Shown: positions 63,332 to 64,000 of the stretch, one piece after another
Position numbering within the stretch: the stretch's first letter is position 1
How the letters are laid out: every line of letters begins with the position of its first letter
Source of the DNA: Salinilacustrithrix flava
GTDB taxonomy: Bacteria > Actinomycetota > Acidimicrobiia > Acidimicrobiales > Salinilacustritrichaceae
Assembly: GCA_024128875.1 (NCBI GenBank)
Contig: JAMYFF010000010.1
Span: 62,001-126,000 of the forward strand
DNA length: 64,000 nt
Reading direction: 5' to 3'
Translations under genes and position numbers: made by a program
Notes under the pieces: model-generated
What the model was told of the DNA's origin: nothing
Seen by the model: only the letters and a program-made list of their open reading frames with translations
Databases searched by the model: none

Positions 63332-64000
63332 ATGGTCGAGACCTCCCCCCGCCACGACTGGACCACCGACGACGCGCTCGCACTGCTCGAGCGCCCGTTC
63401 CACGACCTGCTCTTCGACGCCCAGCAGGTCCACCGGGCGGGCTTCCGGCCCGACGTGGTCGAGGGTGCGATCCTGCTCTCGATCAAGACTGGCGCCTGCC
63501 CGGAGGACTGCGCGTACTGCCCGCAGTCGGCGAAGTGGAACACCGACCTCGAGCCCGAGCGGCTGATGGACACCGAGGAGATCGTCGCCGCCGCGACGAA
63601 CGCGAAGGCGTCCGGCGCGTCCCGCTTCTGCATGGGTGCTGCCTGGCGGTCGCCGAACGACCGCCAGGTCGAGCGGGTCGCCGACGCGGTCGCTGCGGTC
63701 GGCGACCTCGGCATGGAGACCTGCGTGACGCTCGGGATGCTCACCGACGCCCAGGCCCAGCGCCTCGCGGACGCCGGGCTCGACTACTACAACCACAACC
63801 TGGACACCTCGCCGGACTTCTACGGCGAGATCATCACCACCCGCACCTACCAGGACCGGCTCGACACGATCGGCCACGTGCGAGAGGCCGGCGTCCGCCT
63901 CTGCTGCGGCGGCATCGTCGGCATGGGCGAGAGCCGCCGCCAGCGGGCCGGCCTGCTCGCCCAGCTGGCCCAGCTCGACCCCCACCCCGAGAGCGTGCCG
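63332..64000 (+). CDS. bioB: Biotin synthase (partial, runs off the window)
   Basis: Radical SAM enzyme that inserts sulfur into dethiobiotin, the last step of biotin synthesis. The 223 residues present include the cluster motif KTGACPEDCAYCPQSAKWN (CX3CX2C, about 50-62), the ASGASRFCMGAAWRSPNDRQ block, GMETCVTLGML, YYNHNLDTSPDFYGEIITTRTYQDRL (in parts) and VCCGGI-type RLCCGGIVGMGES. Cysteines for the auxiliary 2Fe-2S cluster (CMGAAW, CVTLGM, CCGG) are present. The C-terminal third lies outside. The ATG at 63332 has a -10 box 8 nt upstream. Its neighbour, the DsbA-like gene, is divergent. Confidence 0.96.
   Translation, partial: MVETSPRHDWTTDDALALLERPFHDLLFDAQQVHRAGFRPDVVEGAILLSIKTGACPEDCAYCPQSAKWNTDLEPERLMDTEEIVAAATNAKASGASRFCMGAAWRSPNDRQVERVADAVAAVGDLGMETCVTLGMLTDAQAQRLADAGLDYYNHNLDTSPDFYGEIITTRTYQDRLDTIGHVREAGVRLCCGGIVGMGESRRQRAGLLAQLAQLDPHPESVP

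Overview
The window is one continuous stretch of very GC-rich chromosomal DNA from an actinobacterium. Third codon positions are strongly G/C, GTG starts are frequent, genes are densely packed and stop/start codons often overlap by 4 bases (GTGA or ATGA). An LLM-class F420-dependent oxidoreductase, PspA, class II DAHP synthase, APS-type CysH, ferredoxin-type sulfite reductase and a tRNA gene without encoded CCA fit the deep-branching class Acidimicrobiia (Iamia/Ilumatobacter-like). That placement is inference from gene content. I see no insertion sequence, prophage, CRISPR array or rRNA, and no gene-free stretch longer than 300 bases.

Layout: 1-6.7 kb holds the start of a GH36 alpha-galactosidase, a radical SAM pair, RNase E/G, rplU-rpmA and a LuxR-type response regulator. 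6.7-16.1 kb holds dgt, obg-proB, then pspA and an AAA+ ATPase-murJ pair on the minus strand, then proA. 16.1-19.9 kb is a MoxR ATPase / cyclic-nucleotide-binding protein / VWA protein module interrupted by a metallophosphoesterase on the other strand. 20-26.3 kb holds an M15 peptidase, a hydrolase, sulfur assimilation (cysH, sulfite reductase) and DAHP synthase. 26.4-33.5 kb holds a sigma factor, nadD-lytR_C-rsfS, tRNA-Ala and leuS. 33.6-38.3 kb holds secreted and lipid-related genes. 38.4-41.4 kb is a three-gene membrane/lipoprotein cassette of unknown role. 41.4-47 kb holds the F420 oxidoreductase, a PAC2 protein, a kinase-like phosphotransferase, thioredoxin and an ECF sigma/membrane protein pair. 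47-55.3 kb holds comEA-comEC-holA, rpsT, lepA and rarD. 55.3-64 kb holds metY, an envelope-type cluster ending in a two-component system, a DUF3048 protein, a DsbA-like protein and the start of bioB.

Three patterns run across the genes. (1) Many genes have a TANNNT -10 box 6-8 nt before the start codon, which predicts leaderless mRNAs. (2) Three promoters carry the same 16-bp palindrome (TTGACCGANCGGTCAA type) over the -35 box, which ties the MoxR gene, the VWA gene and the F420 oxidoreductase to one TetR-like regulator whose gene is not in the window. (3) Long perfect inverted repeats of three sequence families recur at gene ends, chiefly between convergent genes, and probably act as terminators.
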